A model generated the notes under the pieces. The model made no database searches and had not been told where the DNA came from. It was given only the letters and a program-made list of their open reading frames with translations. Shown piece after piece: positions 7,198 to 16,100 of a stretch of 25,322 nt of DNA (its first letter is position 1; every line of letters begins with the position of its first letter). The stretch is from assembly GCA_964631295.1 (NCBI GenBank), contig CAZVXI010000033.1, forward strand, positions 1-25,322, read 5' to 3'. The stretch is from CAZVXI01 sp964631295 (GTDB lineage Bacteria; Planctomycetota; Phycisphaerae; Phycisphaerales; SM1A02). A program made the position numbers and the translations under genes.

Positions 7198-8519
7198 GAT
7201 TCGAACTGCTGAAGGCAGTGAGCAGTGCGACGGTTCTGGCCGTCGCACTGTTTTCACCGTGTGGTGCGGCGCAGGAAGCTGACGAAGAGGCATTCGTAGC
7301 GGAGCCGACCCCCGATGCTCTCTCCGGGCCGTATGTTTCACTGCCGATTCCACGGCGTGTGCTGCGCGCTGATATTGCGCGCTGGTCAGAAATGCTCGTT
7401 CTGAGCGATAAGCAGGCGGCATACCTGCGATCTCTTCACGAGGCATATTTGTCGGCGGACCGGGAGCTGCGCCAGGAACTGTTTACGCCTCTCTGGGAAT
7501 GGTCGAAGTCACTGGGCCCGGTGCAAGGACAGTCGATGACAGACGTGGCCATTGCTGAGGATCTCGAGGCCCTTTTCGACTCATTGCAGGACGCTGTGAA
7601 AGAAGTGCTGCGCGATGAGGCAGCGGCGCTGTTTGGGCAACTGTCAGCGGTTCTGGCGGAAGAGCAAGTCGGCGAACTGAGGCGTGTCCGCAACGATCGA
7701 ATGCGCACCGTCTATCAAACGGTCGGCACTGCGTATCCGGGCGCGAACGTCGCGCTCACAGCGATCCTCACAGGAATGCGCGATGAGTGCATTCCATCGG
7801 ACAAGGCGAGTTTCGACGCCACTCTCCGTGCGTACGACCAGTCGTTGACAATGGCGATGCGACGGCATTACGAACGCAAATGGGAGATGATGGCACGCGC
7901 CAGCATCTTCAACGCCCGGTCGCTCGGAGGCGAATCACCAGCGGTCTTTCGTGCGAGGTTTCTCCGGTTGCTTGGCCGCACAGTGGATGCAGAAGAGTCG
8001 ATCGTGCAGTTGAACGAACTGTACCTGCCACTCTTGCAGGCAACGCTCACGGACGATTCTGCTCAGACGCTGGAATACCTCTATCAGAAATCAGCGCATC
8101 CGCTTGTATTTCCAGATCCATTTGATTTGCGTCGGGTGTTTCGTGCCGTCACTGACCGGCAGGATCTGACCGAGAAACAACATGAGGCGATACAGTCGTT
8201 GAGCGAGTTGCATGAGTTCCGACAGGATGCTGTTGCGCAAAGAATGATCGATGAAATTACGTCGTGGATCGCTCCACTGCTGCGGACGTATCAGGCCAAC
8301 ATGACGGAACTGGGCGACCACAAAAAGCGACTCGATGAAATGCATAAGCAGCGCCGTGCCGGTACCGAGGAAACGATCACAATGTTGCGCGATATCCTGA
8401 CCGATGAGCAACGTGCAGCCATCGAGCCACGGATCGATGATGTGTGGAAGGATGCCAGCCGATTTCAGCCACGTGATCTCGGCATGCAGTACTCCCCGGC
8501 ATATCGGCCGGAGCAATAG
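7194..8519 (+). CDS. Secreted alpha-helical protein with LTxxQ-like motifs, unknown function
   Basis: A 441-residue protein with a signal peptide (about 1-26, cleavage likely near CGAAQE) and an almost wholly helical mature part. Four short motifs of LTxxQ type recur: LSDKQ (70-74), LAEEQ (154-158), LTEKQ (325-329) and LTDEQ (402-406). LTxxQ motifs are the hallmark of CpxP/Spy-type periplasmic chaperones, but here they are spread over a much longer protein, so a relation in function is only a possibility. The proline before C23 argues against a lipobox. The ATG at 7194 overlaps the stop of the cysteine-rich gene by ATGA and has AAAAGGA (7181-7187) as ribosome binding site; a TTG two codons earlier is less likely. 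The genetic coupling suggests the two secreted proteins act together or share regulation. Confidence 0.75.
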   Translation: MRFELLKAVSSATVLAVALFSPCGAAQEADEEAFVAEPTPDALSGPYVSLPIPRRVLRADIARWSEMLVLSDKQAAYLRSLHEAYLSADRELRQELFTPLWEWSKSLGPVQGQSMTDVAIAEDLEALFDSLQDAVKEVLRDEAAALFGQLSAVLAEEQVGELRRVRNDRMRTVYQTVGTAYPGANVALTAILTGMRDECIPSDKASFDATLRAYDQSLTMAMRRHYERKWEMMARASIFNARSLGGESPAVFRARFLRLLGRTVDAEESIVQLNELYLPLLQATLTDDSAQTLEYLYQKSAHPLVFPDPFDLRRVFRAVTDRQDLTEKQHEAIQSLSELHEFRQDAVAQRMIDEITSWIAPLLRTYQANMTELGDHKKRLDEMHKQRRAGTEETITMLRDILTDEQRAAIEPRIDDVWKDASRFQPRDLGMQYSPAYRPEQ

Positions 8520-8944
8520 GCAGGCTCTTCGAGCCGGTCGTTGCGGCAGCTTCTCACTGCGGCGGGGCCTGCGTCGTGTCGTATCGGTTGCCGGCTGATC
8601 ATTCACCCGCGCATTGCGAGCCACTGATGCACCAGCGGGCGGTGACGCCCCGGGTGCTACCGCTTCCGCTTGTTGTGCTGCCAAGCTGATCGACGGTTTC
8701 ACCTCGGGTGCCGTTGCGGTCGCCATCCAGCTGCCATCTGCCGGGCGGCCTGACGGCCCCGCCACGTCCGGAAACTGCCCGGTTTGACAGTTGCAACTCG
8801 CGATCGGCCTGCCACCATAACCACCGGAGCGTGGGAGAAGCCATCGCTGCACAATCGGGCAGACCAGCCGAAGCGTGGCCCGTCTTCGGCCGAATGGTCT
8901 TTCGTGGCCTTCTATCAACACCGTTGGATTCAGGGTGGGAGTCA
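8520..8944. other. Intergenic region with no recognisable gene
   Basis: A 425-base gap. The frame of the following gene stays open back to 8708, but the residues it would add are rich in serine, arginine and cysteine and precede a clean signal peptide, so they are not taken as coding. A TTGACA at 8784-8789 lacks a matching -10 box at the right distance. A minus-strand frame running from 8945 into the preceding gene looks like a shadow. No RNA gene was seen. Confidence 0.5.
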
Positions 8945-11900
8945 ATGATTACAACACAACGTCGTCGGTTCGGTGCATGCATCCTTGCAGCCTCACTTGG
9001 GCTGGTGCTCAGCCAGGGGGCGCTCGGGCAGGTCGATTCTGCTGATCTTGCTGACTTTCCGTTCCGGGCGATCGGCCCATCAGCCACGGGCGGGCGCATC
9101 ACGGATATCGCTGTTCAGCATGATCGCTGGACGACGATTTACGCGGCAGGCGCTTCGGGCGGGCTGTGGAAGACCACCAACAACGGCACGACGTGGCAGT
9201 GCATCTTCGAGGATGAATCGTCGATCTCGATCGGCGACATCGCACTCGACCCGCGCGACCCGGACACGCTCTGGGTCGGCACCGGCGAAGCCAACAACCA
9301 GCGCAGCAGCTACTGGGGCACCGGTATCTTCAAGACCACCGATGGCGGCACGACGTGGAAGAACATGGGCCTGCGCGATTCGCACCACATCGGTCGCATC
9401 GTCATCCATCCCGAAGATTCAGACACGGTGTACGTCGCGGCGGCGGGCCATCTGTACTCACCCAACAAGATGCGCGGCCTGTACAAGACCACCGATGGCG
9501 GCGAGACGTGGAAGAACGTGCTGTTCATCAACGAAGACGTCGGCGTGATTGATGTCGTCGTGGATCCGAAGAACCCGGACAACGTGTACGCTGCGTCGTA
9601 TGAACGCCGGCGACGCGCCTGGGATTTCGATGGCAACGGCCCGGGTTCAGCGATTCACAAATCAACCGATGGCGGCAGGACGTGGAAGCGCCTCGAAGGC
9701 GGACTGCCTGACGGCGACATCGGCCGCATTGGCCTGGACATCTATCCGCAGAACCCGGACATCCTCTATGCGACCGTGGCCAACCAGAACATGACGACCG
9801 CGGACACGGGCCAGAATGAAGCTCATGAAATGCACGAGCAGCTCGAGTTCGAGTATCACGATCGTTTCGGCGGCGTGCTGCCCGGCGCAGAAGATGATGC
9901 GGAACCAGAACCCGGGTATGCGCCCGGCCAGGATCAACAAAATGCTCGCGAGCAGCAGTCGGGCAACCGTCCGTCGGACCTCGGCTTCTCCGCGACCATC
10001 GAGGAAGGCCACTTCAAAGTCACCGAGGTGGAAGAAGACGGCCCGGCAGGACGTGCAGGTCTGCAGGTGGGCGACCTGATTCTGGAAATCGACGGCAAGG
10101 CCATCGGCGATCTCTGGCAGTACCTCGCGCAGATTGCTTCGTTGCAGGAGCAGGAGGCAGTTGATCTGCTCATCGAACGCGATGGTGAAGAGCAGACAAT
10201 CACCATCGAACGGCGCGAGGAACAACAGCGTCGTCGACGGCCGCGCGAAATCGGCGGGGAAATCTACCGCACCGAAGATGGCGGCGAAACCTGGACGAAG
10301 ATGAACGAGCAGTCCATCGGCGGCTCGCCTCCGTACTACTACGGGCAGATTCGTGTCGACCCGACGGATGATCAGCGAATCTATGTGTTGAGCGTGCCGA
10401 CATACGGCTCCGATGATGGCGGCAGAACCTGGCGATCTGACATCGCATCGGGCATACACGTCGATCACCACGCGATGTGGATCAATCCGGACAATCCAGA
10501 TCACATCCTGCTCGGCAACGATGGTGGCATGCACGTGACCTACGATCGGTGCGACACGTGGGATGGCATTTTCAACATGTCGCTCGGGCAGTTCTATGCC
10601 ATCACCGCTGACATGCAGCAGCCCTATCACGTCTACGGCGGAACGCAGGACAACGGCAGCCACGGCGGACCGAACCACTCGGCAGGTGGTCGTGGCGTGA
10701 CACGCTCGGCATGGTACCGTGTGGGTGGCGGCGACGGCTTTTACGTCTGCGTCGACCCGACAGACAACAACACGATCATTTATGAATCGCAGTTTGGCGT
10801 GCTCGGCAGGCGCTACCGCGACACGGGCGAGGCCGGCTCGATCCGCCCCCCGCAGAGTGATCCGGATGGGCCGCGCGACCGCTTCAACTGGATGTCGCCG
10901 ATTCTGATGTCGACGCACAATCCGCAGATCATTTACTTCGGCGGGAACAAGCTTTTCAAGAGTTACGACCAGGGCGACAGCTGGCATGTCATCAGCCCGG
11001 ACCTCACGACGGCTGATCCGGAGAAGCTTGCCGGCAATGTTCCGCACTGCACGATCACGACGATTGATGAGTCGCCGATCAATCCCGCAATCCTGCTCGT
11101 TGGTACGGACGATGGCAATGTGCAGTGGTCGAGGGATTCAGGCGCCAACTGGACAAATATGGCAGACCGCTTCCCGGGCGTGCCTGCACACTGGTGGGTG
11201 AGCCGGGTGATTCTTTCGCGGTACGATGTTGACCGCGCATATGTCACGTTCACCGGCTATCGCGAAGATGATTTGCGACCGTTCGTGTTCATCACGGAAG
11301 ATGCGGGTGCGACATGGTCGAACATCACCGGCGATCTGCCTTCACTCGGTTCAGTCAACGTGATCCGCGAAGACCCGGAAAACGAAGATCTTCTGTACGT
11401 TGGCACGGAAACGGGCGTGTACTTCTCGCTTGATCGCGGCGAAGACTGGGTTGAGCTGACCGAAGGAATACCCACGCTGCCCGCCCACGATCTGTTCGTG
11501 CACGAGCGCGACAAAGACCTGATCGTCGGCACGCACGGTCGCGGGATGTTCATCATGGATATCGGTGTGCTGCAGCAGATGACGCCCGAAGCGATGTCCG
11601 CTGATGTGCATCTGTTCGAGCCCGAAGTTGCAACGCAGTGGCGTGGCAGCGTTGGCGGCAGCCAGTTGCCGGGCGATCGGCAATACATCGCAGAAGACCC
11701 CGAGCCCGGGACAGCAGTCTGTTATCGCCTTGCATCATCTGTTGGTGACGATGATGTGGAACTGGTCATCAAGGATGCATCGGGCGAGGTCGTGCGGACG
11801 CTCGACGCAGGCGGCTCGGCTGGTCTGCATTCGATCCAGTGGGATATGCGTGGTGATCCGCGGGAAGGCGACAATCAGCGTCGCGGCAGATTCCGCCGTG

Positions 11901-12007
11901 GCGCACCGCCCGTCGCACCGGGGTCCTATACAGTGGTGTTGTCGATTGGTGGGCAGGAGTACTCGGCACCGGTTCGCGTGCAGGCTGATCCGCGATACGC
12001 AGATTGA
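8945..12007 (+). CDS. Secreted BNR/VPS10-type beta-propeller protein with inserted PDZ domain
   Basis: A 1020-residue exported protein of the sortilin/VPS10-like BNR-repeat family, often annotated as glycosyl hydrolase although catalytic activity is usually unproven. After a signal peptide (about 1-29) come many Asp-box repeats of the S/T-x-D-x-G-x-T-W type, e.g. KTTDGGTTW, KTTDGGETW, KSTDGGRTW, RTEDGGETW, SDDGGRTW, ITEDAGATW and SLDRGEDW, which form the blades of one or two propellers. Between the fifth and sixth clear repeats lies a charged linker (about 285-345) and a PDZ-like domain (about 345-422, with GPAGRAGLQVGDLILEIDG). The C-terminus (about 930-1020) resembles a FlgD-type Ig fold. 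The ATG at 8945 has GGTGGGAG just before it and begins the signal peptide; the longer open frame back to 8708 is not used. Role may be binding or processing of surface or extracellular polymers. Confidence 0.88.
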   Translation: MITTQRRRFGACILAASLGLVLSQGALGQVDSADLADFPFRAIGPSATGGRITDIAVQHDRWTTIYAAGASGGLWKTTNNGTTWQCIFEDESSISIGDIALDPRDPDTLWVGTGEANNQRSSYWGTGIFKTTDGGTTWKNMGLRDSHHIGRIVIHPEDSDTVYVAAAGHLYSPNKMRGLYKTTDGGETWKNVLFINEDVGVIDVVVDPKNPDNVYAASYERRRRAWDFDGNGPGSAIHKSTDGGRTWKRLEGGLPDGDIGRIGLDIYPQNPDILYATVANQNMTTADTGQNEAHEMHEQLEFEYHDRFGGVLPGAEDDAEPEPGYAPGQDQQNAREQQSGNRPSDLGFSATIEEGHFKVTEVEEDGPAGRAGLQVGDLILEIDGKAIGDLWQYLAQIASLQEQEAVDLLIERDGEEQTITIERREEQQRRRRPREIGGEIYRTEDGGETWTKMNEQSIGGSPPYYYGQIRVDPTDDQRIYVLSVPTYGSDDGGRTWRSDIASGIHVDHHAMWINPDNPDHILLGNDGGMHVTYDRCDTWDGIFNMSLGQFYAITADMQQPYHVYGGTQDNGSHGGPNHSAGGRGVTRSAWYRVGGGDGFYVCVDPTDNNTIIYESQFGVLGRRYRDTGEAGSIRPPQSDPDGPRDRFNWMSPILMSTHNPQIIYFGGNKLFKSYDQGDSWHVISPDLTTADPEKLAGNVPHCTITTIDESPINPAILLVGTDDGNVQWSRDSGANWTNMADRFPGVPAHWWVSRVILSRYDVDRAYVTFTGYREDDLRPFVFITEDAGATWSNITGDLPSLGSVNVIREDPENEDLLYVGTETGVYFSLDRGEDWVELTEGIPTLPAHDLFVHERDKDLIVGTHGRGMFIMDIGVLQQMTPEAMSADVHLFEPEVATQWRGSVGGSQLPGDRQYIAEDPEPGTAVCYRLASSVGDDDVELVIKDASGEVVRTLDAGGSAGLHSIQWDMRGDPREGDNQRRGRFRRGAPPVAPGSYTVVLSIGGQEYSAPVRVQADPRYAD

Positions 12008-12059
12008 CGGCCAAAAAGCTGTCCGCTGCGAAGATGCGCAGAGTCGTATCGTCATCGAC

Positions 12060-12065
12060 TAGAAT
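12060..12065 (+). promoter_or_regulatory. -10-like box ahead of the WXG100/FtsK operon
   Basis: TAGAAT (5 of 6 to consensus) lies 51 bases before the WXG100-like start, in the 109-base gap after the BNR/PDZ gene. No good -35 box is present at the usual distance. The same CTAGAAT heptamer occurs at 23699-23705 ahead of the right-hand glycosyltransferase gene. Confidence 0.22.
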
Positions 12066-12116
12066 CCCGGTGACGTGCTGGGATTCAGTGCGCAGAAACG
12101 GAAAGGACACCTTTGC

Positions 12117-12389
12117 ATGGCCAAGGCGATTGTTGACCCACAGGAACTTCGGCGGTTTGCGCATGATCTGAAACGATTCAACGATGAGTTGCTGCAACAA
12201 CTCTCGGTGCTGCATGGCCGGCTCAATAATCTCAGCCAGACCTGGCGTGACCAGGAGCACACCAAGTTCGTCGAGGAGTTCGAGAATACCACGCGGGTGC
12301 TGCACCGGTTCACTGAGTCGACGAGCGATCACATTCCGTTCCTGCTTCGCAAGGCAGACCGCATCGATGAGTATCTTCAGCAGCGCTGA
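12117..12389 (+). CDS. WXG100-like helical hairpin protein, putative type VII secretion component
   Basis: A 90-residue protein with the size and shape of WXG100 (ESAT-6/YukE) proteins: two amphipathic helices, about 8-38 and 47-87, joined by a turn carrying LSQTWRDQEHTKF with W43. The W-x-G turn is replaced by W-R-D, a variant I associate with divergent WXG100 members; the following EEFE segment is also typical. WXG100 proteins are exported as helical-hairpin dimers by FtsK/SpoIIIE-type ATPases, and such an ATPase lies three genes downstream. The canonical C-terminal YxxxD/E export signal is not clear: Y86 is followed by LQQR to the end. The ATG at 12117 has AAAGGA (12102-12107) nine bases upstream; the frame is open to 12075 but that extension is basic and lacks the hairpin pattern. 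First gene of a four-gene operon. Confidence 0.75.
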   Translation: MAKAIVDPQELRRFAHDLKRFNDELLQQLSVLHGRLNNLSQTWRDQEHTKFVEEFENTTRVLHRFTESTSDHIPFLLRKADRIDEYLQQR

Positions 12390-12403
12390 GCGAAGGCAAG
12401 GGC

Positions 12404-12961
12404 ATGCAAGACGGCGCCAATGTTCAGTCAATCGAAGTCATTCGTGAGTTCCGCACGAAACTGATCGACTTCATCGAGCAGGGCCAACGCGCTCTGGATG
12501 AAGCGGAGTTCGACGTGCAGCGAACACTCTCATGGCTCCAGCATGAGCAGTTGATGCACTGGAAGCACGAGGTGAAGCGCCGATCGCGGCAGGTCGATCA
12601 GTGCAAGAGCGAACTGTTTCGCGCGCAGATGTCTGCGCAGCAGAGCGGCGGCTCGGCCCGAGAAGAGGCGAAAGCTCTGCGGCGGGCAGAGGAGCGCGTC
12701 GCCGAGGCCGAGCAGAAAGTAAAAACCGTCCAGAAGTGGTCGCGCGTGCTTGATCGTGAGATGACGCTCTACAAGGGTCAGTGCGGGCAACTTTCCGCGG
12801 CGCTTGCGGGCGAGATCCCAAAAGCTGCCGCACTGCTCGAGTCAATGGCGAACAACCTCGATGCATATGTCAGGCTCGCGCCGCCAGACAGGGGCCCGGT
12901 CGCGCATGCGACTGATCGCGTCGATGATGACAGCGGCGCGCAGACCGGAGAGAACCAATGA
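12404..12961 (+). CDS. Coiled-coil protein of the WXG100/FtsK locus
   Basis: A 185-residue soluble protein, almost entirely helical to residue 158. An N-terminal segment (10-50, with a LSWLQHE motif around W44) is followed by a long charged coiled coil (about 50-120, MHWKHEVKRRSRQV then EEAKALRRAEERVAEAEQKV), a second tryptophan region (QKWSRVLDREM, W112), and a short LDAYVRLAPP segment before an acidic, disordered tail. No signal peptide or membrane span is seen. I do not recognise a named family. It starts 14 bases after the WXG100-like gene, and its stop overlaps the next start (ATGA), so it is firmly part of the operon. It could act as a chaperone, an adaptor to the coiled coils of the ATPase, or a longer helical substrate comparable in size to LXG or EspB-like partners; none of these can be chosen. 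Confidence 0.72.
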   Translation: MQDGANVQSIEVIREFRTKLIDFIEQGQRALDEAEFDVQRTLSWLQHEQLMHWKHEVKRRSRQVDQCKSELFRAQMSAQQSGGSAREEAKALRRAEERVAEAEQKVKTVQKWSRVLDREMTLYKGQCGQLSAALAGEIPKAAALLESMANNLDAYVRLAPPDRGPVAHATDRVDDDSGAQTGENQ

Positions 12962-13170
12962 GCCTCAATGTTGCACAAGTCAAACTCGGACAGGCGATGA
13001 AGGAACTCGTGGTGCACTGGGAGAACACGACCGATGTCTGGAATGACCCGGTCAGCAAGGACTTTCAGCGTTACTATCTTGAGCCGATCGAACCATCTGT
13101 GCGATCAGCCCTTGTCGGCATGCGGCACATGATGCAGCTTGTGCATCAGGCTCGGCAGGAGTGCCAGTGA
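12958..13170 (+). CDS. Small W-x-D helical protein, second WXG100-like candidate
   Basis: A 70-residue protein with two predicted helices, about 5-24 and 45-68, separated by a turn carrying TTDVWNDPVSKDF with W28. The W-N-D turn parallels the W-R-D of the 90-residue protein three genes upstream, so this may be a shortened WXG100-like partner, with the pair forming a heterodimer as EsxA and EsxB do. The second helix is rich in methionine, histidine and glutamine and ends in a cysteine. No signal peptide or membrane segment. Its ATG overlaps the previous stop by ATGA and it ends 20 bases before the ATPase gene, so it is co-translated with both. The short length, small turn match and lack of a recognised family keep the WXG100 call tentative, though the gene itself is well supported by its packing. 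Confidence 0.65.
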   Translation: MSLNVAQVKLGQAMKELVVHWENTTDVWNDPVSKDFQRYYLEPIEPSVRSALVGMRHMMQLVHQARQECQ

Positions 13171-13190
13171 CTCGAATATCGGAGTAACCG

Positions 13191-16100
13191 TTGACCACTG
13201 CCCAGACGCCCAACCAGCCCCTGCCGCCACATCTGCAACCGACCCAGTTCGTCTACAACGAACGCGCGGTCATCGCTGATCTGTTCTCACTTATCGAACA
13301 CCGCGCGGAGGCTGAGAAGCGCATCGTCGAAGAGCACGAGGCAGAGTCGAATGCCTTCGCGACTGAACTCAAGCAGCGACAGAAAGACATCGAGACGCGC
13401 TACGAAAATGACACACGTCATGCAGGGCGCGACTACAACAATGCAGTCACACTCGCCAGAAACACATTCGAGGCGGAACGACAGGAAGTTGAGTCAGTCG
13501 CGACAACTGTCCGCTCGGAGCTTGCAGACAAGGCTGCCAACAGTTCTGACAAGGCGCGCAAAGGGCTTCAGGAAGGTGTCTGGTCTGCAGAGACTGTTTA
13601 CGAGGCGAAGGAACACCAGCCGGAACAGAAGTACAACAACACCGTCAAGCGCATCGATGGTGCTGTTGACGACATCCGCAGCACACTCGTTCAGGCGCAG
13701 CAGTGGTTTCGCAAATGCCTGCAGCCGGCTCCGGCAGTTCGGGAACAATCGCCTGACAGCCCGGAGGACTTCACGGATGATCACGCCACCCCCGAAGCAG
13801 TTGAGCACCTTGCCGATGAAGCTCGAGCCATCCTCGCAACCATGCAGACGCTGCGTCTGCCGCGCCTGTTTGCCGGCCCCACTCCATATGCGATCATCAT
13901 CGGGCTTGCAATCGTCGCTGCGGGCGTGATGTTCGCCATCGAGGCGTTTGCATGGTCCAACACGATCCTGTGGGCAGCATCGGGAGGTGCCGGTGCCGGG
14001 CTGCTCGCGCTGATCTTCGTGCACTTCATTGCGCGCTCTGCATTGCGCGGGCAGTTCGCGGAGATGCACTATCGGCTCGACTCCGCGCTGCCGCTGCAGG
14101 AGCGCGGGCTGGCCATCGCGCAGGCGACGCGTGAGGCGGAGGAGCGCGAACTAATCGAGCAGCGAGACTCGGACGTTGCTCGCGCGAAGGAACGCTTCGA
14201 GCCGATCCTCGATGAAGTTGAACGTCGGCATGCCAGTAAGCTCGAGTCCGTGCAGTCAAAGTACGAGAGTCGCATGGAACGCATCACCCGGCAGCGTGAT
14301 GAGGCTCTTGAAGGTGCCGAAGCAATCTACAAGAGCAAGACTGCAGATATCGAACAACGGTACGAGAAAGAAAAGGCTGACCTCGAGCAGTGGCAGCAGA
14401 ATGAATCAGCCCGGATCGAATCAACATACCGCCAGCAGTGGGAAGGGCTCGAACAGCACTGGCTCGAAGGCATCGCCCGCTGCCGCGCGATTCTCAACGA
14501 TGTTGAAGCGGAGCACGAGCAGATTCGCACGCCGTGGGATGATCCCTCATGGGAGCAATGGCAGCCACCGCAGGAGTATCGCTCCACCGTGCGCTTCGGC
14601 ACAATGCATCTGGACATGGCATCCATTCCCGGCGGTTTGCCGCAGGATGAGCGGCTTGCCATCGACGGCGCAACCGCGTGCGATATCCCTGCATTGATCG
14701 AACTGCCGACAGATGCGTCGCTGCTGCTCGAAACAAAGGGGGAAGGCCGTGATCGTGCGATTGAAACACTTCAGACGATCATGCTGCGTTTGCTGACATC
14801 GCTTCCGCCGGGCAAGGTGCGTTTCACGATTGTCGACCCCGTCGCGCTTGGGCAGAACTTTGCCGGCTTCATGCATCTGGCCGATTACGAAGGCGCATTG
14901 GTCGGCGAGCGCATCTGGACGGAAGTTCAACAGATCGAGCAGCGACTCACCGACCTGACGGAGCACATGGAGAATGTGATCCAGAAGTACCTGCGCAATG
15001 AGTTTGAGACAATCGCCCAGTACAATGAGAGCGCAGGCGAGATTGCTGAGCCGTATCGATTCCTCATCATTGCCGACTGGCCAGCCAACTTCACCGAAGA
15101 GGCAACCCGCCGGCTGATGAGCATCATCAACAGCGGCGCCCGGTGCGGCGTGTACACGTTGATTCACCTTGATGCACGCCGACCTCTGCCGCGTGGCGTC
15201 GAGATCGCCGACCTTACAAAAGCTTCATCGCACATTGCTATCGCCGACAAGAGCATTGACTGGAAAGATGAGCAGTTCGGCAAACTGCCACTCCAACTCG
15301 ACCATGCCCCGAACGAGGCACTGCTGACACGTGTGATGCATGCCATCGGCCAGAATGCACGCGAGTCGACGCATGTCCAGGTTCCATTCGAGGTCATCAC
15401 CCCCGGCGAGGGTGAGATGTGGTCACTCGACTCGCGCGATGGTGTCCGTGTCCCGCTCGGGCGAGCCGGCGCGACGAAACTCCAGTACATGGAACTTGGT
15501 CGCGGCACATCGCAGCACGCGCTTGTCGCGGGCAAGACCGGGTCCGGCAAGTCCACGCTGTTGCACGTGCTGATCACCAACCTCGCGCTCTGGTACCGCC
15601 CGGATGAGGTTGAACTCTACCTCGTGGACTTCAAGAAAGGTGTCGAGTTCAAGACGTATGCCACCAATGCGCTTCCACATGGCCGGGTTGTCGCGATCGA
15701 AAGTGACCGCGAGTTCGGCCTGAGTGTGCTGCAGAAACTCGATGGTGAACTGCGCAGGCGGGGCAACATCTTCCGCGACCTCGGCGTGCAGGGGCTCGCC
15801 CAGTATCGCGATCTGAATCGCGATGAACCCATGCCGCGAATCCTGCTGATCATCGACGAGTTCCAGGAGTTCTTCGTCGAGGATGACAAAATCGGTCAGG
15901 ACGCGTCGCTTTTGCTCGACAGGCTCGTACGCCAGGGCCGTGCGTTCGGCATCCACGTGTTGCTCGGGTCGCAGACGCTTGGCGGCGCATATTCACTGGC
16001 GCGCACGACCCTCAACCAGATGGCTGTCCGAATCGCATTGCAGTGCAGCGAGTCGGATTCCTATCTCATACTCAACGAAGAGAACGCAGCGGCGCGGCTG

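Noticed and set aside
8708..8944. N-terminal extension of the BNR/PDZ gene back to 8708
   Set aside because: The added residues lack any domain pattern and precede a complete signal peptide that starts at the ATG at 8945 with its own ribosome binding site.
8091..8945. Minus-strand open frame across 8520-8944 and into the LTxxQ gene
   Set aside because: Low-complexity Ala/Pro/Arg-rich product overlapping a better gene for half its length, with no recognisable domain.
9662..11047. 461-codon open frame on the minus strand inside the BNR/PDZ gene
   Set aside because: It mirrors the repeated Asp-box codons and shows no domain or start signals; the plus-strand gene explains the region.
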